This document shows positions 22,431-35,800 of a stretch of 64,000 bases of DNA, piece after piece. A model generated the notes under the pieces. It was not told the origin of the DNA. It ran no database searches and was given only the letters and a program-made list of their open reading frames with translations. The stretch is from Taxillus chinensis (lineage: Eukaryota; Streptophyta; Magnoliopsida; Santalales; Loranthaceae), in contig CM042091.1 of NCBI GenBank assembly GCA_023512835.1, forward strand, positions 20,477,506-20,541,505, in the 5' to 3' direction. How positions within the stretch are numbered: the stretch's first letter is position 1; each line of letters begins with the position of its first letter. The position numbers were made by a program, and so were the translations under genes.

Positions 22431-22833
22431 TGTCACAGGGTCAGGTTTCCTGTGCCTCTCAACCCATTGTGGCATTTAGCTTCTCTATCCATGGTCCGCT
22501 AAGTTTAGCCTTTGAGGGTTGAAGCACACGTAGACTGGTTTCGCCCTGCCACTGGGCTCATCAGGAGAACAGCTCAAGTTCTCAACTAGTTTGTGTAAGG
22601 ATGGTCAAATCCCTTCTTCAACGTCAAGTCCTCGACTAGAGGTGTACTCCCCGCATTCAATCGGGTTGGCACATCTGAACTCCGAAGGGGCTCCATCCAT
22701 TCTCCGACACAAACTGACTGGAGCTTCCTGCTGCGCACCATCTATGCTTCAATCAACCCCTCACCTTCAAGTAGCACGAATACATTTCTGGATCATGCCA
22801 TTAAGAAACGTCCCGAATCCTTGGGTCGTGACA
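22431..22833 (-). mobile_element. Short gypsy-type solo LTR, minus strand
   Basis: On the minus strand it starts tgtcacgacccaaggattcg at 22833, a common start for chromovirus LTRs, and on the plus strand it begins tgtcacagggtc at 22431. The 403-bp unit is flanked by taag on both sides, a possible 4-bp TSD. A diverged copy lies in inverse orientation at about 22993-23320. Confidence 0.55.
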
Positions 22834-22992
22834 TAAGGTAATACAAATACCACAGACTCACTAAACAATGCATCTAAAACAGTATGATCCACAACAATGA
22901 CAACATTTTCAAGCAACTCCTTCACACTTGAATAGTTGCCAATGGGCCAATTCAAGTCTTCATGTGGTTCTAGTGGACGAAAAAGCAAGTTA

Positions 22993-23320
22993 TCACGCCC
23001 TGAACAACATGGTATTGGCGGGCGTCTCCCAAGTGGTATAGGTGTGTGCTACTTGAGGAGAGGCAAGACGAAAAGCATAATTGGTGCGGATGGAAAAGGC
23101 TCCACGATAGTTCATGCAGGAAAATTGATGGAACTCCTTCGGAATTCAAACGTATCAACCTAGTTAAATGCAAGGAGTATGTCACTGGTCAGAAACTAGA
23201 GCCATTCTCCTAATGAGCCCAAGACAGAGCGAAATCAGTCTGTTTGCCCCGATCAGTATGACTTACTCGGAACATCCACCAGGGCGAACGAGTACCGCGT
23301 AAAAACTCAGACCCCATTTA
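22993..23320 (+). mobile_element. Diverged gypsy LTR fragment, inverted relative to 22431-22833
   Basis: It starts tatcacgccctgaac and shares ordered blocks with the reverse complement of 22431-22833, for example ccttcggaattcaaacgtat and ctcctaatgagcccaag. The pair forms an imperfect inverted repeat about 160 bp apart. Confidence 0.5.
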
Positions 23321-23866
23321 CATCTTATAAGATTTTGATTTAAAAACCCTCTTAAAATAGAGATGTTATCGCCCCTCCACCATGCTTTATCCATTACCTT
23401 TTTTTCCTTTATCAAATAAATCCATCTATCTTTGTTCTACCTTTTATTTATTAATTTAACTTATATTTTTTTTATCTTATTTATTATTTGATTATTTAAA
23501 AATTACGTGCCAATATTATACAATAAAGTTAGTATTACACATTTGTGAGGCATAATAATGTGGTTGTGAACGTTGGATTACATGTCATCGTTTTCTGGCT
23601 AAAAACAGCCAAGTCGCACCAAGGGAGTACTCAGTATAAACCAGGGTTCGCAAAACGAGACTGTCAGTTGGCTTCAACAACAAACATAAAGTAAAAGGTA
23701 CGTAATATGAAGGTACTGAATTAAACAGGCTGACAACATTATGGAAATTCTTTCTTCTCTCTAAACATTGAACCTACTAGCCAGGCATTTCTCTACCTCA
23801 AATACAGAAAATGTTACAACAGATAAAAACATGACAAAGGAACCTCGGGGCTACTGTCTATGGCAT
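23321..23866 (-). other. 3' flank and probable 3' UTR of the YL1 gene
   Basis: No other gene is seen. The first few hundred bases downstream of the YL1 stop (leftwards from 23866) are probably 3' UTR. A polyadenylation site cannot be fixed, although AATAAA-like sequences exist in the AT-rich stretch at 23400-23490. Confidence 0.4.
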
Positions 23867-26800
23867 CTAGTCCGACGATGTATCTTCCAGAGCAGGGACC
23901 ATGCTGAAACGAGCCAAATATCTGCCGTCCGACGCCTTGTTTTTCTTTGAAAGTACTGATGATCTCTTGCCCATACTACTAAATCCTTGTCCAGAAATTA
24001 TATCAAAAAGATTTCCCTTGTCATTTTTCTCTCCTACCCTACTCCTTTCGTCTGAAAAACTGCAACATTCAAATTTACAAAAGAAATTAAAGAGGAACAG
24101 AGTAGAGTATATGTATTTCAAACAAAAAAAGTAGTTAGGTTTCATAGCATACATCCTCACTTATCTTATGAAGCAGGAGATAAATATTTTAGTGCGTGAG
24201 AAGCAACCAAAAAAGCAAGATATAGAGATTGATTTTCCAGCTAAATATGAATTAACATATGAGAAACTTAAAGAAGACAATTGAAGCATTACCGCTGACG
24301 AAGTATCTTAAAAGCCTCCTTTGTTGCATAAGGTATCCCTGTCTTTGGATCCCGGTACCTGCAACACCATATCAAATTTAAAACACGAGCCAATCAAGGA
24401 AACTAAAACTATAAGGATCATTTCCCCTTATGTCTGTCTTGGCGCACGCATTTAATTAGCAGGGCTATTACCAAGGCACAACAGTAACAATTATTATCTT
24501 ACTCTTAAAAAAGTGCATTAGCAACAATTCTACTTCCTCTGTTGGACCCCAAGGATAATTAATAATACAAATTTTAATATGATTTAATACAAACAAAATT
24601 CTACTATATATCAATATGTTACCACAAAATTTAAAATTCTTTTAGTTCCAAAATGATAAATGACAAAGTTTACTTTTTGAAACTGTTTAGAGATGTATAT
24701 AAACTGAAAGCTTATGCGATGATATGTGCTTGCTTGTTTTTAATACTTGTTTTGAGATGTATATAAACTGAAAGCTGCTCATCTTATTAGACCATCTCTA
24801 TCGAACATGTCCATTAAATAGATGACTTGTGATATGCCATGATTCATGTTAATAAGAATAGTGATAGGTGAGATTGTGAGAACATATCATCGCATAAACT
24901 CTTACTTGGCAGGCAACCCAGTAATTGCACATAAAGTCTTCTCGGGATCTGAAAAATAAAAAGATGGATCTAAACAAAAGTAAAACCATGAAAAATCATC
25001 ACAGCAATTAATAAAACAGCTGAAGGTTTATTAATAGGAAGCTCACTGTTTAGAACTTTATAAAATCATTGGTTGCTAAATAATGTAGTAAGTTGGTTTA
25101 GTTGGTCCTAAGTGAAGCATCATGAAAGTGTGCTTTCCCATCAAGTCTAGGAAACTATATATGCCTTAGCAAACGAAATATGTAGTCTTCTTAAATTAAT
25201 GAAATTCAGAAAATTTATTTTGATTATTGAAGAAGGAACATGTGCTTAAATTGATCTCTCACCCTCTATACCTAATACTTTTAAACAACATGGTTGTAAA
25301 CCCATGGAGGATTGGGTTGCTTTCAACATCTATAACACTTGATTCCCATAAATATTGTTATCATGAGAACTTTATTCGTAGAAATTTATTAAGAGGATAA
25401 ATTTCTAGAAAACTATGTATTGATTAAGTAGAAAATTAAAAAAAAAAAAAACTCTAATTACATATATATATATATATGATAGAGAAGACTTAAAAAAAAT
25501 AAACATACATCAAATAATTATAAATATTTGACAATTTAGATAATTAAAAATTCATTCTAATTCTCCCTCTCAACTTTTAATCCCCGTTCGAGTGGCTATT
25601 TAAGTAACTTCATATGTGCACATAGGTTTCTGTTTTCATATTCCAAATTGTTTCATTTTGATAATCGTTTCAAATTTTTATCTAAGTTATGTTTTTCTAG
25701 GCATGTGTCGAGAAATTTTGAGAAGGTAGACAACATATAACATATCACCTAGAAGTTAAATGTCACGGACGATACCATGGCATGTTTTGCCATATTACTA
25801 ATAAAGGTCTGTTCCCAGTTCATTGATAATTTGTGAGACGGCTTTGGGAAGGTTGATTATTATTATTTAAAGCTAGCATGCTACATTTGTTCAGTGGTTC
25901 TTACCAATCACTCGGTTTACATTCCTTCTTGCTAGTCACAGGAAGATAGAAACATGCTTTATTTGTTAGAAACATGTTAATATTGTTACTTTTATCGTTC
26001 ACTTGCAGCTATAAATGTGATCCGTTGTTTTCTGGTTATATGTTATATATTTTTGATCCATTTTTTTTAGGTACAGCATCAAAAAAATATAAAAACATCC
26101 CTATAGCTTTAATTGGCCAAGGATCCTCCTGGTTTTGAATCACCTCACTCGCGTTCTGGACTGTTGAGAGATCAAGTGCAGTTGATTAAAAGAAGACTCT
26201 GATTGTTATGAGATTGTCCCAATCCCAGATCCATTGTAATTGGAGAAAGGGGTTTTCATTGTAATTCGTGCATGCCAATTGTTGGCACAAAAGATTGATG
26301 GCCTGATATTAATTGGAGTAGCAGGTCCATCTGGAGCTGGAAAGACTGTTTACTGAGAAAGTGCTCAATTTTATTCCCAGCTAGCCATGGACAACTACAA
26401 TGATTCTAGTCGTATTATTGATGGCAACTTTGATGGTAAAATCATCCAATAGTTTTTTTGAACAAATAGTTACCAGTTGTTTCCGAAGACAGCCTTCATG
26501 CTGTGGACGTAAATTTTAGTCCTAGTAGTCTGCATATATTATCTACCATAAATTGCACTATTGGATCCAGCATATGGCTTGTTGACATGAAAAATGTTTG
26601 GATCTCAAGCAAAGTTTTCTTGAGAACTATTTCTTCTCAATTTATTGAGTTGCAAGCATGGACTACGGTAGGTTTAAAGAAAATGAGTGTATTTACACGC
26701 GTGCACAAACACACATTGTTTTCTCTATTATTTTATTTGCTATTACATGTTGGCGTTTTAGTGGAGATATTTGCAGACATACATTTAGAATTCTTTGTAT

Positions 26801-29800
26801 ACCCTGAAAACCAGGACCAGTCTCCCAAACATCAAAACAAATGCTGGTCTATAAATTTTACTGATCAATACACGATTCATATATTACTAGATACTTCGAA
26901 CAATCCAAGCTAGCCACTCCACTGGAACAGATTTGTCGCACATTTAAATTTATCTCAATTTGAGGTTTGTGATATTTTTGAAACTCCTTGTTATGTTCCA
27001 AATTAGCTTATGATTAACAGGGAGGGTTGTCTAACAATGAGAGATATTAGGTGTTCTTCCTGTTTTATTTTCGTTTCATACTTAAGAGTGTCTGTTCATA
27101 TTATTTCCCATAATGAAAATTTTACAATTCTGGAGTATTTATTAAAAGAGAAAGGAGCAGAGGAGAACCCTAATGGCTCCTTTATTTTGAGACAGACCCA
27201 CGTGTGACGGATTATGACACATTGCTTGAGAATATTAATGGTTTGAAAGCAGGCAAACCAGTTCGGATTCCTATATATGACTTCAAATCTAGCTCCCGCA
27301 TGGGTTACAGGTTAAGATTTTCTTAATGAATTGAGGCTAGAACTTTATATCCTATGGTATTTGGTTCCCAAAACCACTTGAATTATTTGTCTGCATTTGC
27401 ATGGTAAATTTACTTGAATTATTAATGCAAGTTAGGAATACTATTATCATTTGTGTACTCATATACATAAATATTGCCATAGTAAGTGGTCTAAATTGTG
27501 TTTGTTTACTGTTTATGTTAGGCCCATGGCCTAGTGTTATAATTGTTAGCATGCATACATTTTGATTTTTGATTAGTGCAAAAGTTAAGAGTGCAGCACG
27601 TCAAATGTGGAGTCAATGAAGGCCAATTTACGGTCTTATTGCGCATACTAATTGAATAAGTAATCTGATGGAGTTGGTGAATGCGAATTTAGCCATGTCT
27701 TATTGCCTGGACTGACTAAATAAGAAACCCAAGTTTCAGATTTTCAGAATATGACAAGTTATATTGAATTTATTTGATTGTGGTTTTGGACTCAGATTAT
27801 CAGACTTTACCATTAGGCTAAGAAGATTGTCCGACTAACAAGGCTTTTGGACTAGAAGTGTAGACCGAGAATGAAGTTAGTGTAACCATATCGGGTGCTC
27901 GATGATTGATATCAAGCACAAAGTCAGACCTAGAGGTGAAATATAATTCTCTTCTCTCAATCATATTATTCACTTGGCTACAACGGAAGCTTTATATAAA
28001 CTGGAGTCAAACTTTGGTTTTTACAATAAATAGTATCAGAAACTGTCTAGAAACTTTTTTTATATATATAAGTAATAATTTATTAAAAACATCAAGCACA
28101 CAAGAAGAATACAAGGGAAAAACTTACAACAAAGGAAAAAAAACCAAATTAAAAGGAGCACACATCAATAACAATAAATACAAATATAAAAGCAATCCAA
28201 AACAACATCCAATCTCAAAAGGACACCGGAAAAATAAGTTTTTAGTTCCTCCAAAGTGCGCTCAGCATTCTCAGAAAGTCTAACATTCCACTCGCGCAAC
28301 AAACACCAAACAATATGATGAAGACTAACACGTCAAATAATTGAGTTCCGCCTTACTTGGTTGGACCAAGTAGAGAAAAGAGCTGATAGGCACTTAAACA
28401 TTATCCATTTAAGGGCAAACAACCTCAAGACCAAGTCCCAAAGCACCCAAGCAACTGAACAGTGAAGAAGGACATGGTCAACAGGCTCCCCTGCTGTTTT
28501 GCACATGTAATACCAACTAATAGCAACCATGCCATGCCGCCGAACATTATCAGTTATTAAGATCTTCCTTAACACTACAACCCAAGCAAAGAAAGCCACC
28601 CTTGAACCTTAGCCTTCTAGACACTCCGCCATGAAAACATGACCCATCGTGGATTAATATATAATAAAAAGAGTTGACCAAAAAGCCTTTAGAATGATTA
28701 GGACCCCAACAAATCATATCAACTGCAGAAGGATGGATTTGGGTTGAATATAATAACTCAAAGAATAAAGTGAAAGCTTCAAGCTCCCAATCCTAGACAG
28801 ACCGAGAAAAGTGAACCTCCTACTGTATGGTTAAGGCATGAACAATAGCACAATCAGCCAGCCATAGAAGTATTATGCCTACAAGTGAGACAATACAACT
28901 CAAGGTAGGCCAATTTTAGAGGGCCCTTAAATCACCATCCATCATCACAAAACCGAATGGAAGAGTTATCCCCCACTTGGAAAGTAATGAAGCGGGAGAA
29001 CTAAACCCAATGAGGGCATGGTTCAAAAATACGTACAGAGGCACCGCCAATGTATGGCACCTCGGCAGCCAGCCGTACAGAGGCGGGCGCTCTAAGCCGA
29101 TGATTGAGCGTCGTCCGTTCTAGGCGGTTGAGGCAGCCGCCTCACCGTCGGTACGCCCGCTTAGAGACGGTACGGGATGAGGTGGCCGATTCTTTTTTAA
29201 AATAAAAAAATGACATATAAAATTGTACTATCTCGCACCCTACCTCGCTGCCCTACCTCGCTACCCGACGCAGCCGCCTCGCCTCACCCGACGATCGCTG
29301 CAATCGTCATCGACAATCTGTCGCCTCGCCCAACGATGATGCTCCTTCTCCATCTCCCGCCCGGCGCCTCGTCTCGCTGACGACTTGCCGAGCTTGTCTT
29401 CGCCAGCAGCTATCGCTCCTTCTCGCCCGATGCCTCGCCTCCCCCGACGGATGATTTGTAGCTTTTTCTCACCTGACGATCTGTCGCTCGATCGGTCATT
29501 TGTGAACTTCACATGAATGGAGGAAAAGTTTATAGGCGAATAAAGCAGAAGGAAAAGAACTGAAGAAGATTATTGTAAGGGATGAAAATTTTTGATCTAG
29601 TATGTCTTATGCATTGAAGACAACTAGACCTCTTATTAATATGTTGAGATTGGCAAATTCAAAGAAGGTCCCTGAAATGGGATTTATTTATGGAGCAATT
29701 GATGCAGCTAAAAAGGAGATAGCCAAAAATTTAGGGGATGAATATGGAGCATATAGTGAGATTTGAAAGATTATTGACAACAAAGGGGATTTCCAATTAC

Positions 29801-32800
29801 ATCACCCTTTGCATGCAGCTGCTTATTTTGTGAATCTTAGAATTCAATATTCAGAAAAGATATCCACTCATATAGAGATTAAGATTGGGTTATTGATGTG
29901 CATGAAGAAGCTTATACCAAATTTTGAAGAAAGAGATAAACTTGTCTTCAAATCACATATTTCAGACAAAAGAATGGTTTGTTTGACTTCACATTGGCAC
30001 AAAGTATTATACATAAATATAAACCCGGTAAGTCAAAATCCCATTTAATTATTCTATAATTATTTATCTAATTTCTAACTAGGTGAATTATTATTGAGGC
30101 TGATTGGTGGATTCAATTTAGAGATTATACCCCAAAGCTAAGATCTTTTGTAGTAAGAGTTTTAAGTCTCACTTGTTCATCATCCGGTTGTGAACGAAAT
30201 TGGAGTGCATTCAATTGGGTATGAAATTTAGAATATATATTTATTTATACTAATTTTATTTTAATTCATATTTATAGATTCATTCTAAAAGAAAAAATCG
30301 ATGAGCCATTGAGAAACTAAACTCTTTAGTTTATATCATGTATAATAAAAAGTTGAGGGATAAGTTCATTAGAAAACAAAACCTACCTGATGGTGTTGAC
30401 CCTCTACTTGCCACTGACGTGCCTTCGGATGATGAATGGATAATTGGGGATGATATTGATGGAAATTTTGCAAACCTTTCATGCAAACCAAGTGAAAGTT
30501 TGCAAGGAGAGACAAGTAGAAGTTTAAGTAAGTTTAGTAATGTTTAACAATTAAATGAAATAATTTCATTATATTTCAAATATTATATATATATATATAT
30601 ATATATTGATGTTATTTTTAATTATTTTGGTGTAGGAAAAGGAAAAGACATTTTGATTGAATCGGAAGATGAACTAGAGATGGATGACTTTTCTAGTGAA
30701 GAATCATTATGGGATCCAAAATTCCAACCATTAGATACGGATGACACACTATTCAATTAAGATTAGAGTATCTATTCAAGACTTTAAGTTATTTTGTTTT
30801 TTTGAATATTTGAAATTGATTACAAAGACTTAATTTCGTTTTTAAGTGAGACTTCATTTCATATTTTTAATTTGATTTTATAAAGTGTAAGGCTATTATG
30901 ATTGTAATATATTTCTATAAAAGGTGTGAAGAATTTTTTTATTATGATAATATTTTCAGCATAAATTTATTGTTTAAGGTTGAGGCACCCGTTTCGACCG
31001 TACTGAGATGCCCGTATATCCGTACAGCCTTCAGTCGTATCGTTCCCGCCTCACGTATTTTTGAACCTTGAACGGGGGCGAATGAATGTCCACAAATCCC
31101 ACACCATGAGGCCCCTTAGGGACCTTCAAAACCCACATGCATATGAAAACACCAAATATGGCCACAATAACCTTCCTCCAGCATCTCTCTCGACCCCAAA
31201 TTGCCACAATCATTTCCCAAGCAATGCTTAATTAAATCATCAGAGATGTTTGATAATGAGACCATTGCACAAGAGGAGGCGACACACCTCCTCCCATAGT
31301 CAACCAAGTGGATCTTAGACTCACCTGCCACATAACCCCAAAGAAAGTTCTTTTAAATTTGATCTAGTCAAGAAGCAACTGAAGCAAGAATAGAAAACAG
31401 GAAAAGAAAATAAGTGGCCAAATTAGAGAGAATACTCTTAATCAAAGTAAGTCAATCACCCTTCAAAAGGTAAGAACGCTTCCATCTAGCCAATCGGCGC
31501 TCAATCTTCTCAAGAATACAATTCCAAATAGTAGAGGACTTAAAAGAAGCCCCCAATGACAGCCTTAAATACTTCAAAGGTAATTGTGCAGATTGGCATC
31601 CTAAGATTCTTGTAAGCTCCTATAAGCAATATATATCCCCAATCTGAACAATCACCAATTTACCCATAATTAATACGCAAGCCAGAAATAGCCTCAAACC
31701 AAACGAAAATTGATCACAAATAAAATATATGTTCTAGATCAGCCTCACGAAAAAATAGGGTATCATCTACAAACAGCAAATGTGAGACAACAAGAGGAGC
31801 ACAGGAATACCAGAAATCAACCTAGTAGTTGAAGCCTTATCAATCAAACGGCACAATGCTTCATAATAATGACGACGGAAACAGGGGATTCCCTTGACGG
31901 AGCCCTCTAGAGCTCAAAAAGAAACCACTCGGGGTGTCGTTAACTACAATGGAGAAACGGGCGTAAGAGATACAAAAATAAATTCAATGCCTTGATTTAG
32001 CGGAGAAACCACATTGACCCATCAGATAAAGGAGAAAATTTCAATTAACATGATCATAAGCCTTTTCCAAGTCTAACTTACACAACAAAACCGATAGAAA
32101 AGCCTTCAACCGTTGTCATAGCACTCATGGGCAATGAGCACTGAATCCAAACTAGACTCCATCTAAGGTAGGACAAAAGTGACCATCCTCCCTATAAAGA
32201 GCCTCATAAAAGCTAACAACATGGTCCCCAATAGTTGCCTGATTCATCGAAATGCCACCAGAAATACGTAAACAACTGATGGTATTAGAATTTCAGCGCA
32301 AGCTAGCCATGCAATGAAAAAAATTAGAATTTTTATTGCCCTCTTTAAGCCAGAAAGCTCTAGACTTTTGCTTCCAAAATATCTAATCCATCAAAAAGAG
32401 CTTTTCAAGAGTGATGTTGAGAGTCTCTCTTCTGGCCAGCTCCGCACTAGAAAGCGGAGCTACTAACAAAGATTGCTTCTGTGCAGCAACAAGCCCAAAT
32501 ACATTAGCATTTCAGTGCTAATTATTAGCCTTCATTAACTTTAACTTGGACGCAAGCACAAAGCTAGGGCACCCAACCATAGAATACGACTCCCACCACT
32601 CCCAAGCGCGATCCACAAAGGCCTCAGCTAACAGCCACATGATCTCAAAACGGAAAGGTAGCAGGCAAGAAGATGCAGGGCCATGATCCAATGCAATCAG
32701 AAAATGATCAAAGCCCCAACGACACAGCAGCGATTGAAGAACAAATGGAAACCAGTCAGCCCACTCAGCAGAAAACAAAAACCAGTCAAGCCAGCAAAAC

Positions 32801-35800
32801 AATGCCACCGCTCGATTGTTGAATCAAGTAAAATCCCCCCAACCAAAGGGAGGTCAATCAACCCATGAGCAGCAATAAATTCTGATAAACCAGCCATCAA
32901 CGGAGTAAAAACCAATGATCCCACCTTTTCAAACAGGAACCAAATCACATTAAAATCACCGTTGATAAACTAAGGCACCTCCTACCAAGCATGAATTCCC
33001 GAAAGCTCATCCCACATAGGCCCCTTTTCACTAGCATCATTGGGGCCATACACCCCTGAAAATATCCAAATATGTTGATCACTCATGTTCTTGAATTTAC
33101 ACAACACCGGAAACACCACCACTTCCTTGTCCACCTTCTCCACAACCCGGCAATCCCACGTCAAAAGAATACCTCCCGACACACCACATGGCTCAAGGAA
33201 CAACCAATCCACACCTACAACACCAAAGACTGCGAACCACAAATGCAGAAAGCACATTCATTTTGTCTCCTACAAACATATGATATCAGCATGCCACCCC
33301 TAAATCAAGTTCCTAATACAAAACCTTTTATCCTAATCATTAAGACCCCGCACATTCTAAGAAAGAATTTTTAGCCTCATCGGTCCACCATAGCTTCCCC
33401 CTCATGCATCAAACTTTTACCTTTTGCCGCCCGAGAGGCCCGAGCATCATAGTTAACGAATGACACGAGACATTTAAGTTCCTGCACACCTTTCTTGCTT
33501 GTGCCCGATGCCTTGTTGACCCCAACCAAAAAGGCTACCCCCTACCACGCCGCGCTTCAATAATTTGAAGCAACTTTAAGTTGTCAGCAGATGACTGCCC
33601 CAAAAAGAAGATCACCGCCACTAAACTGACCAGGCTCACCATTGGCTTGACCAAAAGCAGCTAGCGGCTCCATGCAAAGAGGGACCAAACCCCTTACCTC
33701 AACTAGAGCCGTAGAAGACTCTGAGAAGTCCGCCCCCAATTTCCTAGAAAGCATCCCCAACAGAGACTGACTCAACAGTATCACCCTCAGATAGCACATC
33801 CGCACCTCCAATAGGAAGGAGAGCAAGACCCAGCCCAAAATCCTCCCCATACCCCACCTGCCCCTCAAGATGATGAGCTACAAGGGCAGCCAATCACCAC
33901 TTCGTCCTGGCCTACAGCCACTACCAAAGAAACATCTCGATCAGAAACCAAGCCAATGTCTTGCCCCAGAGACTCCGAAAGACAGACCCAACCACCCCCA
34001 CAATATCTTGAGAATACTAATGTACATGCACTCTATTAATTATAGCACTCTGAATTTTGAAGGGTAATTTAAGTGCGCCATAATTCTTTCATATAAGACC
34101 ATCAAAATATCCTTTGAACTTCTTCAAAGCCTCTTTTTGAAGCTTCCAAGAATGTCAAATCAAAGACCAAGTCTGAAGGGCAAGTTAGGATATGTTTGGT
34201 TGGAGTGCTGTTTTCAAGTACAGAAAATAGAAAAATAAAAAGTCCTAAAGAATGAAAACAACATTTTATTGTTTTCAGTTTTATATTTTTTATACTAAAA
34301 AATAATTATCATATTTTGAAAACGAAAACAGAAAATAGGCAAAACAAACATATCCTTAGGTGCTCGAGATTGAGGACTAGTTGTGAGGGACAATTGCTAG
34401 AGACAAAGGGCTAGTTGCCCAAGGGCGAGAGTGAGCTACTCGAGATCAAAGGCCAAGTGCTTAAGATTGGGGCTTATTGTTTGAGATCGAGGACCAAGTA
34501 TGAGAGCCATGTCAAAACTTAATATTTTGATTTGAATTTCATTGACTTTTGTCAAACCTATGTTGAATCGCTAGCATAGGGTTACACTATAACCGTAGCG
34601 GAAACATTTTTTTATCTAACAATCAAACATTAGTATCTAAACATGAATCAATTGTTATAATTTCACAAACCTACCTTAAAAATATAAATGCATGAACTAG
34701 TTGAAAATAAAAAAGTAGAGAAAAATAACTCTTTTTTCTTATTACTTTGAGAGATTACAATACTTGTGTATATATATAAAACAAAAAAGATCTAAAAGGA
34801 AATTAAATATACATTAAAAAATTATAAATATTTAACAATTTATATAATTGAAAATTCATTGCAAATCTCCTCCTCAAGTTGGTGCATAAATATTAGACAT
34901 ACTCAACTTGAACAAGGATACGTGGAAAGGAACACTAAAACTACATGTGTCATCATATCAACAAATTAGTCCACTCTCTTAATATAGAAAACCTTCATTA
35001 CACCAGAATTTATATTATCCTCATGTAATTTCTGTCGAATTCAACATTATTGATTCGATTATGCTGCACTAGATTATTAGTCATCTCAATAGCAGTGAAA
35101 CCTGAAGTTTCCAACCAACATCATTCATGGGTATGGCGTTGTTTCTTGCAGAAGGTGCACCATAAGTTGTCCCTATGATCACGGTTCTAGATCTTCTATG
35201 GATTGGTTCATTTATTCTCAACTCTGGATGTCTGCTCCCCTTTTATAATAGCATGGTTGCCACCATTAGCCACCCATAGCCAAACCGTTTAGGTTATCAC
35301 CAGGTTGAGGGGTCCTTCCAATCTCTTATACGAGTGTTATAACGTAGGTCTTTACGATTTTGGATATAGTGATCCTTTAGCGATGAAGGCTGATCACTAA
35401 AAATAGAAGAACTACTGGTGATAAAGGATAATCCGACAATGAAGTTCAAGAAACAAAAAAATTACTAGCAATGAAGGTTGGTCCAACGACAATAGAGGCA
35501 AAAAAGAGGATCAAACTAAGGTTTTTCTAAGAACTTAACTTTCATGCCATGAGAAAAATATAAATATTTCATTCATTTTACTAACACGGGGTGTACACAT
35601 ATATGCACTAGTCTAACCCTTGGTTTTATAACAATTAATATCTAGAAAACAAAAGAATTTTACAACAATTAATACCTAAAAATCATAAATATAGTATGGG
35701 AAAACTAAAGAATCGATGTAATAACTACAGTTTAAGGCACTAAAGAAATTAGAAAACAACAATCTTGACTTTCTAGTTGACGTCATTAATAAATCCAAAG

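Noticed and set aside
26503..26913. 136-codon open frame in the YL1 intron
   Set aside because: It lies in the retained intron of the kinase pseudogene and encodes no recognisable motif.
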